Notes: a model not told the origin generated them from the letters alone. 64,000 bases of DNA from an uncultured Hyphomicrobiales bacterium (GCA_903930435.1 CAIYYN010000062.1:1-64000), one strand, 5' to 3'. Shown: positions 1 through 9,899, counted from the stretch's first letter. Program-made: numbers and translations.

Positions 1-1
1 C

Positions 2-226
2 TATGTGTTCGCCGCCCTCGGCGGAGGCATCAACCGCAATCCCACATCCGCCGAACCCGCCAGCTTCGGAGCCGAGGCCTTCGGTCTTGGTACGCAAGTC
101 TTCCTGGCCACTGCCCCCGGCGGACCGAAGATGACCCTCGCGCTCGAGGCCGCCCACTACACCAGCAGCGTCACCTCGCTCGCCGAAGGAAACCGCTTCT
201 CCCTCGCACTCGCTTTCCAGTATTGA
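2..226 (+). CDS. C-terminal end of an outer-membrane beta-barrel-like protein (partial)
   Basis: The gene enters from the left edge and only its last 74 codons are visible. The fragment alternates polar and hydrophobic residues and ends in ...LALAFQY. A terminal aromatic residue after such strands is the usual beta-signal of outer-membrane barrels. It could be the end of a TpsB/FhaC-type transporter or an autotransporter-like barrel, but there is too little sequence to name the family. bchE follows after 144 bases in the same direction with its own promoter signal, so the two need not be co-transcribed. Confidence 0.5.
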   Translation, partial: YVFAALGGGINRNPTSAEPASFGAEAFGLGTQVFLATAPGGPKMTLALEAAHYTSSVTSLAEGNRFSLALAFQY

Positions 227-301
227 GACGCCCCCGTCAAGACGACGACAAATAATGGACCATCGGTAGGTCTGCGGATGGGTATCTTACGGACCCAATT
301 C

Positions 302-315
302 TTGATCTGGATCAA
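302..315. promoter_or_regulatory. FNR/FixK-type operator upstream of bchE
   Basis: The sequence TTGATCTGGATCAA is an exact match to the FNR/FixK/FnrL consensus TTGAT-N4-ATCAA. Its centre lies 62 bases before the bchE ATG. A weak -10-like GACAAT at 335-340 would place the box near -41.5, the class II activator position. By simple arithmetic a perfect ten-base match is expected about 0.06 times in 64 kb. Its place in front of an oxygen-regulated gene makes it convincing. Inference: low-oxygen activation of bchE-bchJ. Confidence 0.8.
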
Positions 316-370
316 TCTGTAAATCTACCATTACGACAATCTGGGTGGACACTTGCTGAGAGGTCCTCCA

Positions 371-1972
371 ATGCGCATCCTGCTTCTGCATCCGAACTAT
401 CATTCAGGTGGAGCCGAAATTGCAGGAAATTGGCCACCTGCCTGGGTTGCCTACCTGGCGGGCGCGCTGAAGCAGGCTGGATATTCCGACTTGCGCTTCG
501 TCGATGCCATGACGAACAACCTGTCGGATGATGACGTCCGTGCATTGATCGCAGCTGAAAAGCCCGATGTCGTTGGTGCAACCGCGATTACACCATCCAT
601 CTACAAGGCCGAGCGGCTGCTGGAAATCGTGCGCGAGGTCCACCCGGAAGCCGTGACCGTGCTGGGTGGCATCCATGCCACCTTCATGTACAGTCAGGTG
701 CTCGCCGAAGCGCCCTACATCGACGTGATCGTGCGCGGCGAGGGCGAGCAGATTTTCGTCAACCTGATCAAGGCGATCGATTGCGGTAACTGGCCAGCGG
801 CGCGCGCAACGATCGCCGGTATCGCCTATCGCGACGGCGACAAGGTGCTGGCGACGCCAGCCGCACCGACAATCAAGGATCTGGACAGCATTTCACCGGA
901 CTGGAGCGTGCTGCAGTGGGACAAATACATCTATATCCCGATGGGCAAGCGTGTTGCCATTCCGAATATGGCGCGTGGCTGCCCGTTCACCTGCAGCTTT
1001 TGTTCGCAATGGAAATTCTGGCGCGATTATCGCATCCGTGATCCCAAAAAGGTCGTTGACGAGATCGAGACCCTGATGCGGGATCATGACGTCGGGTTCT
1101 TCATTTTGGCCGACGAGGAACCCACCATCAACAAAAAGAAGTTTGTCGCGTTCTGCGAAGAGTTGATCCGGCGGGATCTGAAGATCCTCTGGGGCATCAA
1201 CACCCGCGTCACCGATATCCTGCGCGATGAAGCCTTGCTGCCGCTCTACCGCAAGGCTGGCCTGATCCACGTGTCACTCGGCACCGAAGCGGCTGCCCAA
1301 TTGAAGCTGGATCGGTTCAACAAGGAAACAACGGTCGCGCAGAACAAGAAGGCCATTCGGCTCCTGCGCGAGGCGGGGATTGTTGTCGAAGCGCAGTTTA
1401 TCGTCGGACTGGAAAACGAGACGCGCGACACGCTCGAAGAAACCTACCGCATGGCGCAGGACTGGGCACCGGATCTGGCGAATTGGGCGATGTACACCCC
1501 GTGGCCATTTTCGGACCTGTTCCGGGACCTGGGCGACAAGGTGGAGATTTTCGACTACGAAAAATACAACTTCGTCACCCCGATCATGAAGCCCGACGCC
1601 ATGGACCGCGGCGAACTGCTTGATGGCGTCATGAAGAACTATCGGCGCTTCTATATGCGTAAGGCTCTGTTCTCTTACCCGTGGGCGGGCAGCGGGGAAC
1701 GGCGACGCTATCTGCTCGGCTGCCTGAAGGCTTTCCTCAAGTCCGGCTTCGAGCGCAAATTCTATGATCTGGGCCGCGTCAATTACTGGGGTCCCCAATC
1801 CAAGGGCAAGGTCGATTTCGGCTTCGATGCGACACGTCAACGGGCTGATCCGTCAAAGGTTGAGTGGAAGACCTCGCACAATCGCAAGCTCTCCGGACCT
1901 CAACAGGCAGAACTCATGGCGTGCGGCGGCGGCAAGGAGCAGATGACCGAGGATCGCGCAGCGGCTGAATAG
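371..1972 (+). CDS. bchE: BchE, anaerobic Mg-protoporphyrin IX monomethyl ester cyclase
   Basis: This is the oxygen-independent cyclase that forms the isocyclic ring E of bacteriochlorophyll. It is a cobalamin-dependent radical SAM enzyme. The N-terminal B12-binding region begins [16 protein letters not shown], a BchE hallmark, and includes VLGGIHATF. The radical SAM cluster motif is C204-x3-C208-x2-C211, followed by the conserved [14 protein letters not shown] stretch. The length of 533 residues is normal for BchE. The ATG at 371 is chosen because GAGAGG lies about eight bases upstream and the protein then starts exactly like known BchE; an in-frame TTG at 353 is less likely. bchJ follows after 13 bases, and the FNR/FixK box upstream suggests induction at low oxygen. 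Confidence 0.95.
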   Translation: MRILLLHPNYHSGGAEIAGNWPPAWVAYLAGALKQAGYSDLRFVDAMTNNLSDDDVRALIAAEKPDVVGATAITPSIYKAERLLEIVREVHPEAVTVLGGIHATFMYSQVLAEAPYIDVIVRGEGEQIFVNLIKAIDCGNWPAARATIAGIAYRDGDKVLATPAAPTIKDLDSISPDWSVLQWDKYIYIPMGKRVAIPNMARGCPFTCSFCSQWKFWRDYRIRDPKKVVDEIETLMRDHDVGFFILADEEPTINKKKFVAFCEELIRRDLKILWGINTRVTDILRDEALLPLYRKAGLIHVSLGTEAAAQLKLDRFNKETTVAQNKKAIRLLREAGIVVEAQFIVGLENETRDTLEETYRMAQDWAPDLANWAMYTPWPFSDLFRDLGDKVEIFDYEKYNFVTPIMKPDAMDRGELLDGVMKNYRRFYMRKALFSYPWAGSGERRRYLLGCLKAFLKSGFERKFYDLGRVNYWGPQSKGKVDFGFDATRQRADPSKVEWKTSHNRKLSGPQQAELMACGGGKEQMTEDRAAAE

Positions 1973-1985
1973 GACCCGATACGCC

Positions 1986-2711
1986 ATGCAGGCCATCGCT
2001 GATGCCACGACCCATCTAGCCGCGCCAGGTCGGACGGACGCTCGAGCCGACTCCGCAATGATCGGACCGAATGCCATCACGCGGATCGCTGAAGCAGTTG
2101 AGGCCGTGGAAGGCCGCAGTGCCGTCGTAGACCTGTTTCACTTGGCAGCGCTTGACGCCATGCTGGCGGAGCCTCCAACCACCATGGTGCCGGAAGGAGC
2201 CGTAACAGCGTTGCAACAGGCGCTCACCGCCAAGTTTGGCGCTGTGCGAGCCTCCACCTTATCGTGGATTGCGGGCCAGCGCACGGCTGACTACCTTCTC
2301 GCCCATCGTATCCCAAGGCGGGCCCAGGCACTGCTGGCCCGGTTGCCTGCAACTCTAGCGGCCCACCTGCTTCTGAAGGCTGTTCAGCGCCACGCCTGGA
2401 CCTTCGCGGGATCTGGTCAATTCGAAGTTCACTATGGCCCACAGCTGACACTGACACTGCAGGGATGCCCGATCTGTCGCGGCCAGCGGGCATCCGCTCC
2501 GGTCTGTAGCTATTACGCAGGCACGTTTGAGCGCCTGTTCAGGCAGTTGGTGGACGCCAATGCGCGCTGCACCGAATTTGCCTGTGAAGCGCTCGGGGCC
2601 GAGAAATGCCAGTTCCGGCTCGTCTGGCACACCAGAAACGACAGCCGGCGAGCAGGCAAGGAGATCGCAACCAATGGCCTCAAGGCGGCCTCAATCCCCG
2701 GCAGCCCTTGA
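1986..2711 (+). CDS. bchJ: BchJ-like V4R-domain protein
   Basis: The 241-residue protein has the V4R (4-vinyl reductase) domain in its C-terminal half. The visible signature runs from CPICRG through CSYYAGTFERLF to CTEFACEALGAEKCQFRLVW, with the regularly placed cysteines of the family. BchJ was first proposed to reduce the 8-vinyl group of chlorophyll precursors. Later work assigned that reaction to BciA/BciB, and BchJ is now thought to help substrate handling. Its place 13 bases behind bchE matches the order in purple bacteria and implies one transcript. The N-terminal 90 residues are poorly conserved. Confidence 0.88.
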   Translation: MQAIADATTHLAAPGRTDARADSAMIGPNAITRIAEAVEAVEGRSAVVDLFHLAALDAMLAEPPTTMVPEGAVTALQQALTAKFGAVRASTLSWIAGQRTADYLLAHRIPRRAQALLARLPATLAAHLLLKAVQRHAWTFAGSGQFEVHYGPQLTLTLQGCPICRGQRASAPVCSYYAGTFERLFRQLVDANARCTEFACEALGAEKCQFRLVWHTRNDSRRAGKEIATNGLKAASIPGSP

Positions 2712-2850
2712 AAACCGGTCATCTGGCGGACGCCGTGTCGAAAGCAAAACGATGCCTTAGCCCATTTTTATATTGTTTGTCTTGCGCCCGATCCAATGGA
2801 ATTGTTCGCTTTGATCGACCATTCCCCCTGCGATCTGGAGCATAAAGTCT

Positions 2851-4461
2851 GTGTCCGAATTTGATTATATCATCGTGGGTGCCGGATCGGCTGGCTGCGT
2901 GATCGCAGACAAATTGACGGCAGATGGCCGACATCGGGTTCTGGTTCTGGAGGCCGGCGGAAACGATCGCAAATTCTGGATCAAGACACCGATCGGTTAT
3001 GGCAAGACCTTCCACGACCCCGCCGTCAACTGGCGCTTCAACTCGGAGCCGACCGACGGGCTGGATGGGCGGACAACCTATTGGCCGCGCGGCAAGGTAA
3101 TCGGCGGGTCCAGTTCGATCAACGCCATGTGCTATATTCGCGGCCACAAGACGGACTATGACGACTGGGCAGCGGCTGGCAATCCCGGCTGGGGTTGGGA
3201 TGACCTGGAGCCACTTTACCGGAGCTTTGAACGTCGCATTGACCGAGATGGCACAGTACGCGGAAACGGACCCCTGTGGGTATCTGACCGCGAGCCGGAG
3301 TATCATCCGGTCAAACGCTTTTTCTACGGCGCAGCGAAGGAACTCGGCCTGCCTGTCGACCGCGATATCGCAGCCGACAAGCCGGACAGTATCGCGCCCT
3401 ATCATATCAATACGCGTGGCGGTTTGCGTTGCTCGGCGGCAGATGCCTTCCTGCGTCCCGCCATGCGGCGTCCAAATCTGAGTGTGAAGACTGACGTTCT
3501 CGTCGAACGGGTCGTGTTCGAGGGCAAGCGGGCGATCGGCGTTGATTACATTGAAGATGGCGTCAGCAAGCGCGCAACCGCGCGGGCCGAAGTGATCCTG
3601 TCAGCCGGGGCGGTCAATTCGCCAAAACTGCTGAAGCTCTCAGGGATCGGCCCGGCGGCAGAACTGAACGCGATGGGTATCCCGGTCGTTCATGCCAACG
3701 AAGGCGTCGGCAGCCATCTGCAGGACCATCTGGGGATCAGCTATTTCTTCCGAGCAACAGAGCCCACGATGAACAGCGTTCTGGGGACATGGCCGGGCCG
3801 GATTGCCGCCGGGCTTCGCTTCCTGTTGACGCGGAAGGGTGCGCTCAGCCTCAGTGTCAACCAGATCGGTGGCCTCGTCCGCACGGACCCCTCGCTCAAC
3901 CGTCCGAACATCCAGCTCTATTTCAATCCGATGAGCTACTCGACGACCTACGCGGGGAAACGACCCTTGCTGAAGCCGGACCGCTGGCCGGGTTTCATCA
4001 TCGGCTTCAATTCCTGCCGCCCGACCAGCCTTGGCCGCATCGAACTGGCGGGCACCGACCCACATCTGGCGCCGCGCATCCAGCCAAATTACCTGACGTC
4101 TAATCGCGACGTGGAAGATATCGTTGCCGGCGCGCGATTGATTGGGCGGATTCAGGAAACCGCCTCGATGCGGAAGCTCATTTCGGGTGATCCCGTGTTT
4201 GACGTCACCAAGGCAACCGACGATGAAATCGTTGCCGACTTCAAGAAGCGCAGCGGCAGCATCTATCACCCCTGCGGCACCTGCCGGATGGCACCGGAAG
4301 ATGATCAGGGCGTGGTTGATCCGACCTTGCGCGTCTATGGCGTGGAAGGGCTGCGCGTCGCCGATGCCTCGATCTTCCCCAATATCACCTCGGCCAACAC
4401 CAATGCGCCCTCGATCCTTGTCGGACACAAGGCCGCCCAGATCCTGACCTCGGGGAATTGA
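2851..4461 (+). CDS. GMC-family FAD-dependent oxidoreductase
   Basis: This is a 536-residue glucose-methanol-choline oxidoreductase. The FAD-binding GAGSAG motif is at residues 10-15, with the acidic end of the Rossmann fold at VLEAGG. The GMC signature WPRGKVIGGSSSINAM follows. The C-terminal active site has His473 in HPCGTCRM and Asn516 in SANTNAP, which is the usual catalytic pair. It is closest in type to choline or alkyl-alcohol dehydrogenases, but the substrate cannot be read from the sequence. The GTG start has GGAG about eight bases upstream. An enolase-superfamily gene follows after 11 bases, so the two probably act in one catabolic pathway for a polyol, sugar acid or aromatic alcohol. 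No signal peptide is seen. Confidence 0.9.
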   Translation: MSEFDYIIVGAGSAGCVIADKLTADGRHRVLVLEAGGNDRKFWIKTPIGYGKTFHDPAVNWRFNSEPTDGLDGRTTYWPRGKVIGGSSSINAMCYIRGHKTDYDDWAAAGNPGWGWDDLEPLYRSFERRIDRDGTVRGNGPLWVSDREPEYHPVKRFFYGAAKELGLPVDRDIAADKPDSIAPYHINTRGGLRCSAADAFLRPAMRRPNLSVKTDVLVERVVFEGKRAIGVDYIEDGVSKRATARAEVILSAGAVNSPKLLKLSGIGPAAELNAMGIPVVHANEGVGSHLQDHLGISYFFRATEPTMNSVLGTWPGRIAAGLRFLLTRKGALSLSVNQIGGLVRTDPSLNRPNIQLYFNPMSYSTTYAGKRPLLKPDRWPGFIIGFNSCRPTSLGRIELAGTDPHLAPRIQPNYLTSNRDVEDIVAGARLIGRIQETASMRKLISGDPVFDVTKATDDEIVADFKKRSGSIYHPCGTCRMAPEDDQGVVDPTLRVYGVEGLRVADASIFPNITSANTNAPSILVGHKAAQILTSGN

Positions 4462-4472
4462 GGGAAACAGCC

Positions 4473-5582
4473 ATGCCACGCATTGCCCGGCTTGAGACCT
4501 TTGCCAATGAATTCGTTTGTTTCGTGCGGCTGACGACGGATGAAGGTCAGGTCGGTTGGGGACAGACCTCGACCTATAACGCCGATATCACGGCGACGAT
4601 CTTTCACCGGCAGGTGGCCCCCTGGGCGCTGGGCGCCGACGCGCTGGACATCGGTGCGCTCATCAGCCTGATCGAAGCCCGCGAACACAAATATCCGGGC
4701 AGTTATCGGTGCCGGGCGATGGCCGGTCTAGATACCGCCATGTGGGACCTGAAGGGCAAACTCGCTGGCAAGCCGGTCGTGGAACTGCTCGGCGGTCAAG
4801 CGCGCCGACTTCGCGCCTATGCGTCCTCCATGAAGCGCGACATCACGCCGGAAGAGGAAGCCGCGCGCCTCGTCCGGCTGCGCGATGAACAGGGCTTTGA
4901 TGCCTTCAAATGGCGCGTGGCTGCCGAATGCGGCGGCGATGTCGATGAATGGCCGGGTCGCACCGAGGCGATCATTCCGACGGTTGCCCGCGCACTCGGA
5001 CCCAGCGTCGCCAAGCTCGTTGATGCCAACAGCGGCTTTTCGCCAAAGCGCGCCATCGAGGTCGGTCGTCTGCTGGAAGCCGAAGGCATCTCGCATTATG
5101 AGGAACCCTGCCCCTACTGGAAACTGGAGCAGACCCGCGAAGTGACCGAGGCGCTTGATCTCGACGTGACCGGGGGCGAGCAGGACTGGGATCTGGCGAC
5201 CTGGCAACGGATGATCGACATGCGCGCCGTCGACATCGTGCAGCCCGATGTCATGTACATGGGCGGACTGACCCGCACGCTCGAGGTCGTCAAGATGGCC
5301 GCTACCGCCGGATTGCCCTGCACGCCGCACAGCGCCAATCTCTCCCTCGTGACGATCTGCACGATGCATCTGCTCGGCGCGATCCCCAACGCCGGAAAAT
5401 ATCTCGAGTTTTCCATCGAAGGGCCAGATTACTATCCCTGGCAGGACGGCCTGTTTCTCGGCGATCCCTATGCGGTCGATGGCGGCACCATCCAGATCCC
5501 GCAAGGTCCCGGCTGGGGCGTCGAGATCAATCCGGAATGGCTCGAAACCGCGACCTACCAGAAGAGCGAAATCAGCCGGTAA
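4473..5582 (+). CDS. Mandelate racemase/muconate lactonizing enzyme-like protein (enolase superfamily)
   Basis: This 369-residue cytoplasmic enzyme has the enolase-superfamily layout. An N-terminal capping domain precedes a barrel carrying K146-W-R148, metal ligands D184 (VDANSG), E210 (YEEP) and E236 (GGEQ), and a general-base His286 (TPHSAN). These residues fit abstraction of a proton alpha to a carboxylate, as in acid-sugar dehydratases or racemases of the mandelate racemase group. The substrate is unknown. The ATG at 4473 is preferred over the in-frame TTG at 4458 because GAGGGA sits eight bases before it. It forms a likely operon with the upstream GMC oxidoreductase. Confidence 0.85.
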   Translation: MPRIARLETFANEFVCFVRLTTDEGQVGWGQTSTYNADITATIFHRQVAPWALGADALDIGALISLIEAREHKYPGSYRCRAMAGLDTAMWDLKGKLAGKPVVELLGGQARRLRAYASSMKRDITPEEEAARLVRLRDEQGFDAFKWRVAAECGGDVDEWPGRTEAIIPTVARALGPSVAKLVDANSGFSPKRAIEVGRLLEAEGISHYEEPCPYWKLEQTREVTEALDLDVTGGEQDWDLATWQRMIDMRAVDIVQPDVMYMGGLTRTLEVVKMAATAGLPCTPHSANLSLVTICTMHLLGAIPNAGKYLEFSIEGPDYYPWQDGLFLGDPYAVDGGTIQIPQGPGWGVEINPEWLETATYQKSEISR

Positions 5583-5589
5583 TATCGCC

Positions 5590-5625
5590 CAGAGTGCCGC
5601 AGATCCCGGGATCTGGGGCACTCTG
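5590..5625. terminator. Bidirectional hairpin between convergent genes
   Basis: CAGAGTGCC (5590-5598) pairs with GGCACTCTG (5617-5625). The loop is itself the palindrome CAGATCCCGGGATCTG. It lies between the stops of the enolase-superfamily gene and the convergent MmgE/PrpD gene and can fold on either strand. There is no strong T-run. Confidence 0.65.
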
Positions 5626-5640
5626 TTGATCGGGCAATGG

Positions 5641-7104
5641 TCAACCCGCGACTGACAGCTTCACGATGTCGGCTGCACTCGCCAGCGTTTCGATCTGCCA
5701 GCAGGCGTCCATGGACTTGCGGATCGCCTGCGCGGACAGGATGCCATCGGCGAGATCGCTGAACTTGGTTTCCAGCATCGCGTCCGTCATCGGGACCTCG
5801 ACGCTGCCAATCGCCTTTTCGATGTATTTGTGCAGCGAACGACCATCCTTCAGCACGATGGTCATGTCGACCTGAGCCGGTTCGACGCCGGGCGTGACGA
5901 CCGGGTTCACCTTGGCCCGCAAGGCCACAATCGTCGGGTCGTTCACGGCGCGATTGCTGAACTGTTTTTCGCCGCCCGCCCCTTCGACAATGGCAACGGC
6001 GACCGCGTGATAGATGCTGAACTTGCCCTCCAGCCCCTCGCGTGGCGTCTTCTTGCCAGTCAGTTCCAGCACGAGCGGATGGACCTTGAGATCAATGTGA
6101 TCAATCTGATCGGCCGTGAGGTGGAACTCGTTGCGTAGCTGAACGGCCGCATCGATGGAAGGATGCATCACGATGCCGCAGGCAAAGGGCTTGTAGGTAT
6201 TGAGCGCGCTCTCGTAGCGCTTGCCGAGATCACTGACGATTTCGGTGTAATCCTGCTTGGTGCTGATCGTATTGGCCCAGCCGCGCTTGGCCTCGATCAT
6301 CCCGTCCGAGGACGTGTAGTTCTTCGAGGCCAGGATCGCAGCGAAGATGCCATTGCTCGCGGCACGACCGGGGTTGAAGCTCTTGTTCATGGAGCCGAAG
6401 GATTCACGCAGGCCAACAGGCTGCGACGCCGCCAGACCGAGCGCCCAGGTCATCTGCTGCTCGTTCAGCTTCAGCAGCTTGCCCATGGCAGCTGCCGCAC
6501 CAAACACACCAGCCGTGCCGGTGATGTGCCAGCCGACGTCATAGTGGTTGGGATAGACGGCATTGCCGATGCGGCATTCGACCTCGACGCCCAGCACCAG
6601 AGCATTCAGGAACTCCTTGCCCGACACCGGTTGCATCTCGGCATGGGCGAAGATTGCCGAAGCGACGGGTCCCGCCGGATGGATGATCGTCTTGAGATGC
6701 GTATCGTCATAGTCGAAGATGTGGCTGGAAACGCCATTGATGAAGGCGGCGTTCATGATGTCGAAGCGCTCATGCCGCCCGAACAGCGAGGCCTGCGGAG
6801 GGCCGGAAAACGGCCCGAGCGCGCTCGCTGCAATGTCGACCGTCTCGTGATGCGAGCCGCCGATGGCAACGCCCACCCAATTGAGGATGGTGCGCACGCC
6901 CTCCTTGCGGACATTGGCGGGCAGATCCTCGTATTTCGCGTTGACGATATAGCTGGCCAGTTTCCGCGTCACATCCTTCGGCGCTTCCGGCTTGGCGGCA
7001 GGAGCAGGTGCGGCGCTTTGCGCAAAGGCGCTGCCCGGCGCAGCGGCCAGCAACGGCAATCCGGCAGCAGTCTGCAACAGGGTGCGGCGATCAGTGATCG
7101 ACAT
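5641..7104 (-). CDS. MmgE/PrpD family protein with a Tat-type signal
   Basis: This 487-residue protein belongs to the MmgE/PrpD family, whose studied members include 2-methylcitrate dehydratase and cis-aconitate decarboxylase. Typical stretches are FDYDDTH, GVEVECRIG and HITGTAGVFGAAAA. The N-terminus MSITDRRTLLQTAAGLPLLA followed by APGSAFAQS looks like a twin-arginine export signal with an AxA cleavage site. The start at 7104 has GGGAGG eight bases upstream, and translation from the longer frame at 7185 would bury the signal. Most characterised family members are cytoplasmic, so export is notable. It converges on the GMC/enolase pair, and a shared substrate pathway is possible but unproven. 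Confidence 0.85.
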   Translation of the reverse strand: MSITDRRTLLQTAAGLPLLAAAPGSAFAQSAAPAPAAKPEAPKDVTRKLASYIVNAKYEDLPANVRKEGVRTILNWVGVAIGGSHHETVDIAASALGPFSGPPQASLFGRHERFDIMNAAFINGVSSHIFDYDDTHLKTIIHPAGPVASAIFAHAEMQPVSGKEFLNALVLGVEVECRIGNAVYPNHYDVGWHITGTAGVFGAAAAMGKLLKLNEQQMTWALGLAASQPVGLRESFGSMNKSFNPGRAASNGIFAAILASKNYTSSDGMIEAKRGWANTISTKQDYTEIVSDLGKRYESALNTYKPFACGIVMHPSIDAAVQLRNEFHLTADQIDHIDLKVHPLVLELTGKKTPREGLEGKFSIYHAVAVAIVEGAGGEKQFSNRAVNDPTIVALRAKVNPVVTPGVEPAQVDMTIVLKDGRSLHKYIEKAIGSVEVPMTDAMLETKFSDLADGILSAQAIRKSMDACWQIETLASAADIVKLSVAG

Positions 7105-7270
7105 GGGTAGTCCTCCCGAGTGGTTTCTTTGATCTGGACGTCTCGTTCGGAGGGTACTTTGACCGGGATTGTGCGGGCAAGGCAAGACCCGATTTTGGGG
7201 TACAGGCCCGTCATGGACGACTTAGGTTGAAGCGTGAGTGTGATGGCGTCGGACCGTCATCCTTTTACCC

Positions 7271-7348
7271 GTCATTGCGAGCGCGAGCGAAGCAATCGAG
7301 ACGTCGAACGCTGGCAGTCTGGATTGCTTCGCTCGCGCTCGCAATGAC
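7271..7348. repeat. REP-like inverted repeat (family A)
   Basis: Arms at 7271-7297 and 7322-7348 are perfect 27-base inverted complements around a 24-base spacer. The arm begins GTCATTGCGAGCG. Related arms occur at 9951-10032. These are dispersed intergenic palindromes that can form stable RNA or cruciform stems. The 713-base spacer 7105-7817 holds this and two family B repeats; I see no gene in it. Confidence 0.85.
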
Positions 7349-7386
7349 GGTGTCGCTGTGATTGACCAAACACCAGACAACGCTGC

Positions 7387-7500
7387 TGTCATCCCGGCGG
7401 ATGCCGGGATCCAGCCCTGTTCCTCTGGCTTCCGACACAACGAGACGGCCTTGCACGCGCGCGATTGGCGTGATGGATCCCGGCATCCGCCTGGATGACA
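7387..7500. repeat. REP-like inverted repeat (family B, copy 1)
   Basis: Arms at 7387-7413 (TGTCATCCCGGCGG...) and 7474-7500 are 27-base inverted complements with one mismatch, separated by 60 bases. The arm sequence is unrelated to family A. The palindrome opens a 140-codon frame across the region (7362-7784) that is an artefact of the repeats. Confidence 0.85.
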
Positions 7501-7627
7501 GGGGTTTTTCAATGGTTGAGGTTCGAATGATCCGATCAGACCTCGTTACACTTCGCCGGTACAATTTTCAGGACCGTTTGATCGATCGTCAAACTGATAA
7601 TGCAATTGACCGAAACTCAGCCTCAAC

Positions 7628-7730
7628 TGTCATCCCGGCGGATGCCGGGATCCAGCCTCGCGTGCCTGACCAACCACGACCTAGCATCAGGAATGCCAGC
7701 GGATGGATCCCGGCATCCGCCGGGATGACA
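7628..7730. repeat. REP-like inverted repeat (family B, copy 2)
   Basis: Arms at 7628-7654 and 7704-7730 form a perfect 27-base inverted repeat. The left arm is identical to that of copy 1, so the two copies are also direct repeats 241 bases apart. Confidence 0.85.
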
Positions 7731-7817
7731 GGTGGAAGCGGACATTCCAAGCTTGTTCACCGAAACTTGCGCATACGTATTTAACCCAAATCGCCTTTTT
7801 AAATTGACTTTAAGGCC

Positions 7818-9899
7818 GTGCAGTCTATCTCTCAGCTCATCATGACAGCCTTCACGCCGATAACGGCCGAAAAGACCCTTTTCGGCTATCGCAAACATTG
7901 GGCGCAGCGCTTTGGCGTGGCGCCGTTTCTACCAATGAGCCGCGAGGAGATGGATCTTCTCGGGTGGGATAGCTGTGACATCATCATCGTCACGGGTGAC
8001 GCCTATGTCGATCACCCCTCGTTCGGCATGGCAATCATCGGGCGATTGCTGGAAGCGCAGGGTTTCCGCGTCGGCATCATTGCGCAGCCGGACTGGACAT
8101 CGCCCGCCGCTTTCAAGGCGCTCGGCAAGCCGAACCTCTATTTCGGGGTGACCGGCGGCAACATGGATTCCATGGTCAATCGCTACACGTCGGACCGGCG
8201 TCTGCGGCACAATGACAATTACACACCCGGCGGCGCTGGCGGAAAGCGCCCGGACCGCGCAGTGCTCGTCTATTCGCAGCGCTGCAAGGAAGCCTACAAG
8301 GACGTGCCGATCGTGCTTGGCGGCATTGAATCCTCGCTGCGCCGCATCGCCCATTACGACTATTGGTCCGACAAGGTCCGCCGGTCGATCCTCGTCGATG
8401 CCAAGGCCGACATTCTTCTTTATGGCAATGCCGAGCGCGCCATTGTCGAGGTCACGCATCGCCTCGCCCGTGGCCAGTCTGCCGCCGAGATGGATGACGT
8501 GCGCGGCGTCGCGTTGCTGAAGCCAGCGGTTCCAGAGGGCTGGACCGAGGCCCATGCCGACGACATCGAGGCTGCCGACGAAGGCGCGCGTCAGGGCGGC
8601 GACAAGGTCGTGATCCGCCTGCCGGCTTACGAGCAGGTGATCGAAGACTCTGAACTTTACGCCCGCGCCTCCCGCGTCCTGCATCGCGAAAGCAATCCCG
8701 GCAACGCCCGTCCGCTGGTCCAGCGCCACGGCGACCGCGAACTTTGGGTAACTGCGCCGCCGATCCCGTTGACGACGCCCGAGATTGACCGCGTCTACGA
8801 GCTGCCCTATGCACGCGGCCCCCATCCCTCTTACGGCGACGAGAAAATCCCGGCCTGGGAAATGATCAAGACCTCGGTCACGATCATGCGCGGGTGCTTC
8901 GGTGGCTGTTCGTTCTGCTCCATCACCGAGCACGAAGGCCGCATCATCCAGAACCGCAGTCATGAGTCCGTGGTGCGCGAGATCGCCGAGATCCGCGACA
9001 AGACCGAAGGCTTCACGGGCATCATTTCCGATATCGGTGGACCCACCGCGAATATGTACCGGATGGCCTGCAAGGACCCGCGCACGGAGGCGCTCTGCCG
9101 TCGTCCGTCCTGCGTGTTCCCCGGCATCTGCCCGAACCTGAACACGAGCCACGACAGCCTGATCGAGCTTTACAAGAAGGCCCGCTCCGTCCCCGGCATC
9201 AAGAAGGTCATGGTCGCCTCGGGCGTGCGTTATGATCTCGCTGTCGAAAGCCCTGCCTATGTGCAGGAACTGGTCGAGCATCATGTCGGCGGCTATCTGA
9301 AGATCGCACCGGAGCACACCGAAGGCGGTCCGCTCGACAAGATGATGAAGCCGGGCATCGGCACCTATGATGCCTTCAAGAAGATGTTCGACAAGGCCGT
9401 GGAAAAGGCAGGCAAGAAGTACTTCCTGATCCCCTATTTCATCGCGGCGCATCCCGGCACGACGGACGAGGACATGATGAACCTCGCCATCTGGCTGAAG
9501 AAGAACGGCTACCGCGCCGATCAGGTCCAGACCTTCCTGCCCTCGCCGATGGCACTGGCTACCGCCATGTATCACTCCGGCAAGAACCCGCTGAAGCCCG
9601 TCCGGCGCGGCGGCAGCCAGGACGTCGAAACCGTCAAGGGTCTGCGGCAGCGTCGTCTGCACAAGGCATTCCTGCGCTATCACGACGCCGAAAACTGGCC
9701 ATTGCTCCGCGAAGCCTTGAAGGAAATGGGCCGCTCCGACCTCATCGGCAACGGCAAGCACCACCTCATCCCGAACTTCCAGCCTGCCGGAACCGGTCTC
9801 TCGGGCGGCGAAGGCAAGCGCCTCGGCAAGAAAAAGGGCGGCCAGATGTTCACGACCCAAGGTGTGCGCAAGACGCTGAGGCCAAAGGTCAAGGGGTGA
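7818..9899 (+). CDS. ygiQ: YgiQ family radical SAM protein
   Basis: This 693-residue protein matches the UPF0313/YgiQ family. An N-terminal B12-binding-like region ([24 protein letters not shown] in its first part) is followed by the radical SAM motif C360-FGG-C364-SF-C367. The family motif [19 protein letters not shown] and a basic C-terminus are present. Its biochemical role is not established in any organism that I know of. The annotated GTG at 7818 has AAGG six bases upstream; an ATG at 7842 ([15 protein letters not shown]) is a plausible alternative start. It lies alone between two repeat-rich spacers. Confidence 0.9.
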   Translation: MQSISQLIMTAFTPITAEKTLFGYRKHWAQRFGVAPFLPMSREEMDLLGWDSCDIIIVTGDAYVDHPSFGMAIIGRLLEAQGFRVGIIAQPDWTSPAAFKALGKPNLYFGVTGGNMDSMVNRYTSDRRLRHNDNYTPGGAGGKRPDRAVLVYSQRCKEAYKDVPIVLGGIESSLRRIAHYDYWSDKVRRSILVDAKADILLYGNAERAIVEVTHRLARGQSAAEMDDVRGVALLKPAVPEGWTEAHADDIEAADEGARQGGDKVVIRLPAYEQVIEDSELYARASRVLHRESNPGNARPLVQRHGDRELWVTAPPIPLTTPEIDRVYELPYARGPHPSYGDEKIPAWEMIKTSVTIMRGCFGGCSFCSITEHEGRIIQNRSHESVVREIAEIRDKTEGFTGIISDIGGPTANMYRMACKDPRTEALCRRPSCVFPGICPNLNTSHDSLIELYKKARSVPGIKKVMVASGVRYDLAVESPAYVQELVEHHVGGYLKIAPEHTEGGPLDKMMKPGIGTYDAFKKMFDKAVEKAGKKYFLIPYFIAAHPGTTDEDMMNLAIWLKKNGYRADQVQTFLPSPMALATAMYHSGKNPLKPVRRGGSQDVETVKGLRQRRLHKAFLRYHDAENWPLLREALKEMGRSDLIGNGKHHLIPNFQPAGTGLSGGEGKRLGKKKGGQMFTTQGVRKTLRPKVKG

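Noticed and set aside
227-370. PpsR/CrtJ site (TGT-N12-ACA) upstream of bchE
   Set aside because: A TGT at 318 has its nearest ACA at a 15-base gap, not 12; no proper match was found.
7362-7784. 140-codon plus-strand frame across the spacer before ygiQ
   Set aside because: It reads through the REP-like repeats and its peptide repeats the palindrome arms; no ribosome site or family match.
7929-9860. 643-codon minus-strand frame opposite ygiQ
   Set aside because: It is the mirror of a strongly conserved radical SAM gene in high-GC DNA, with no motifs of its own.
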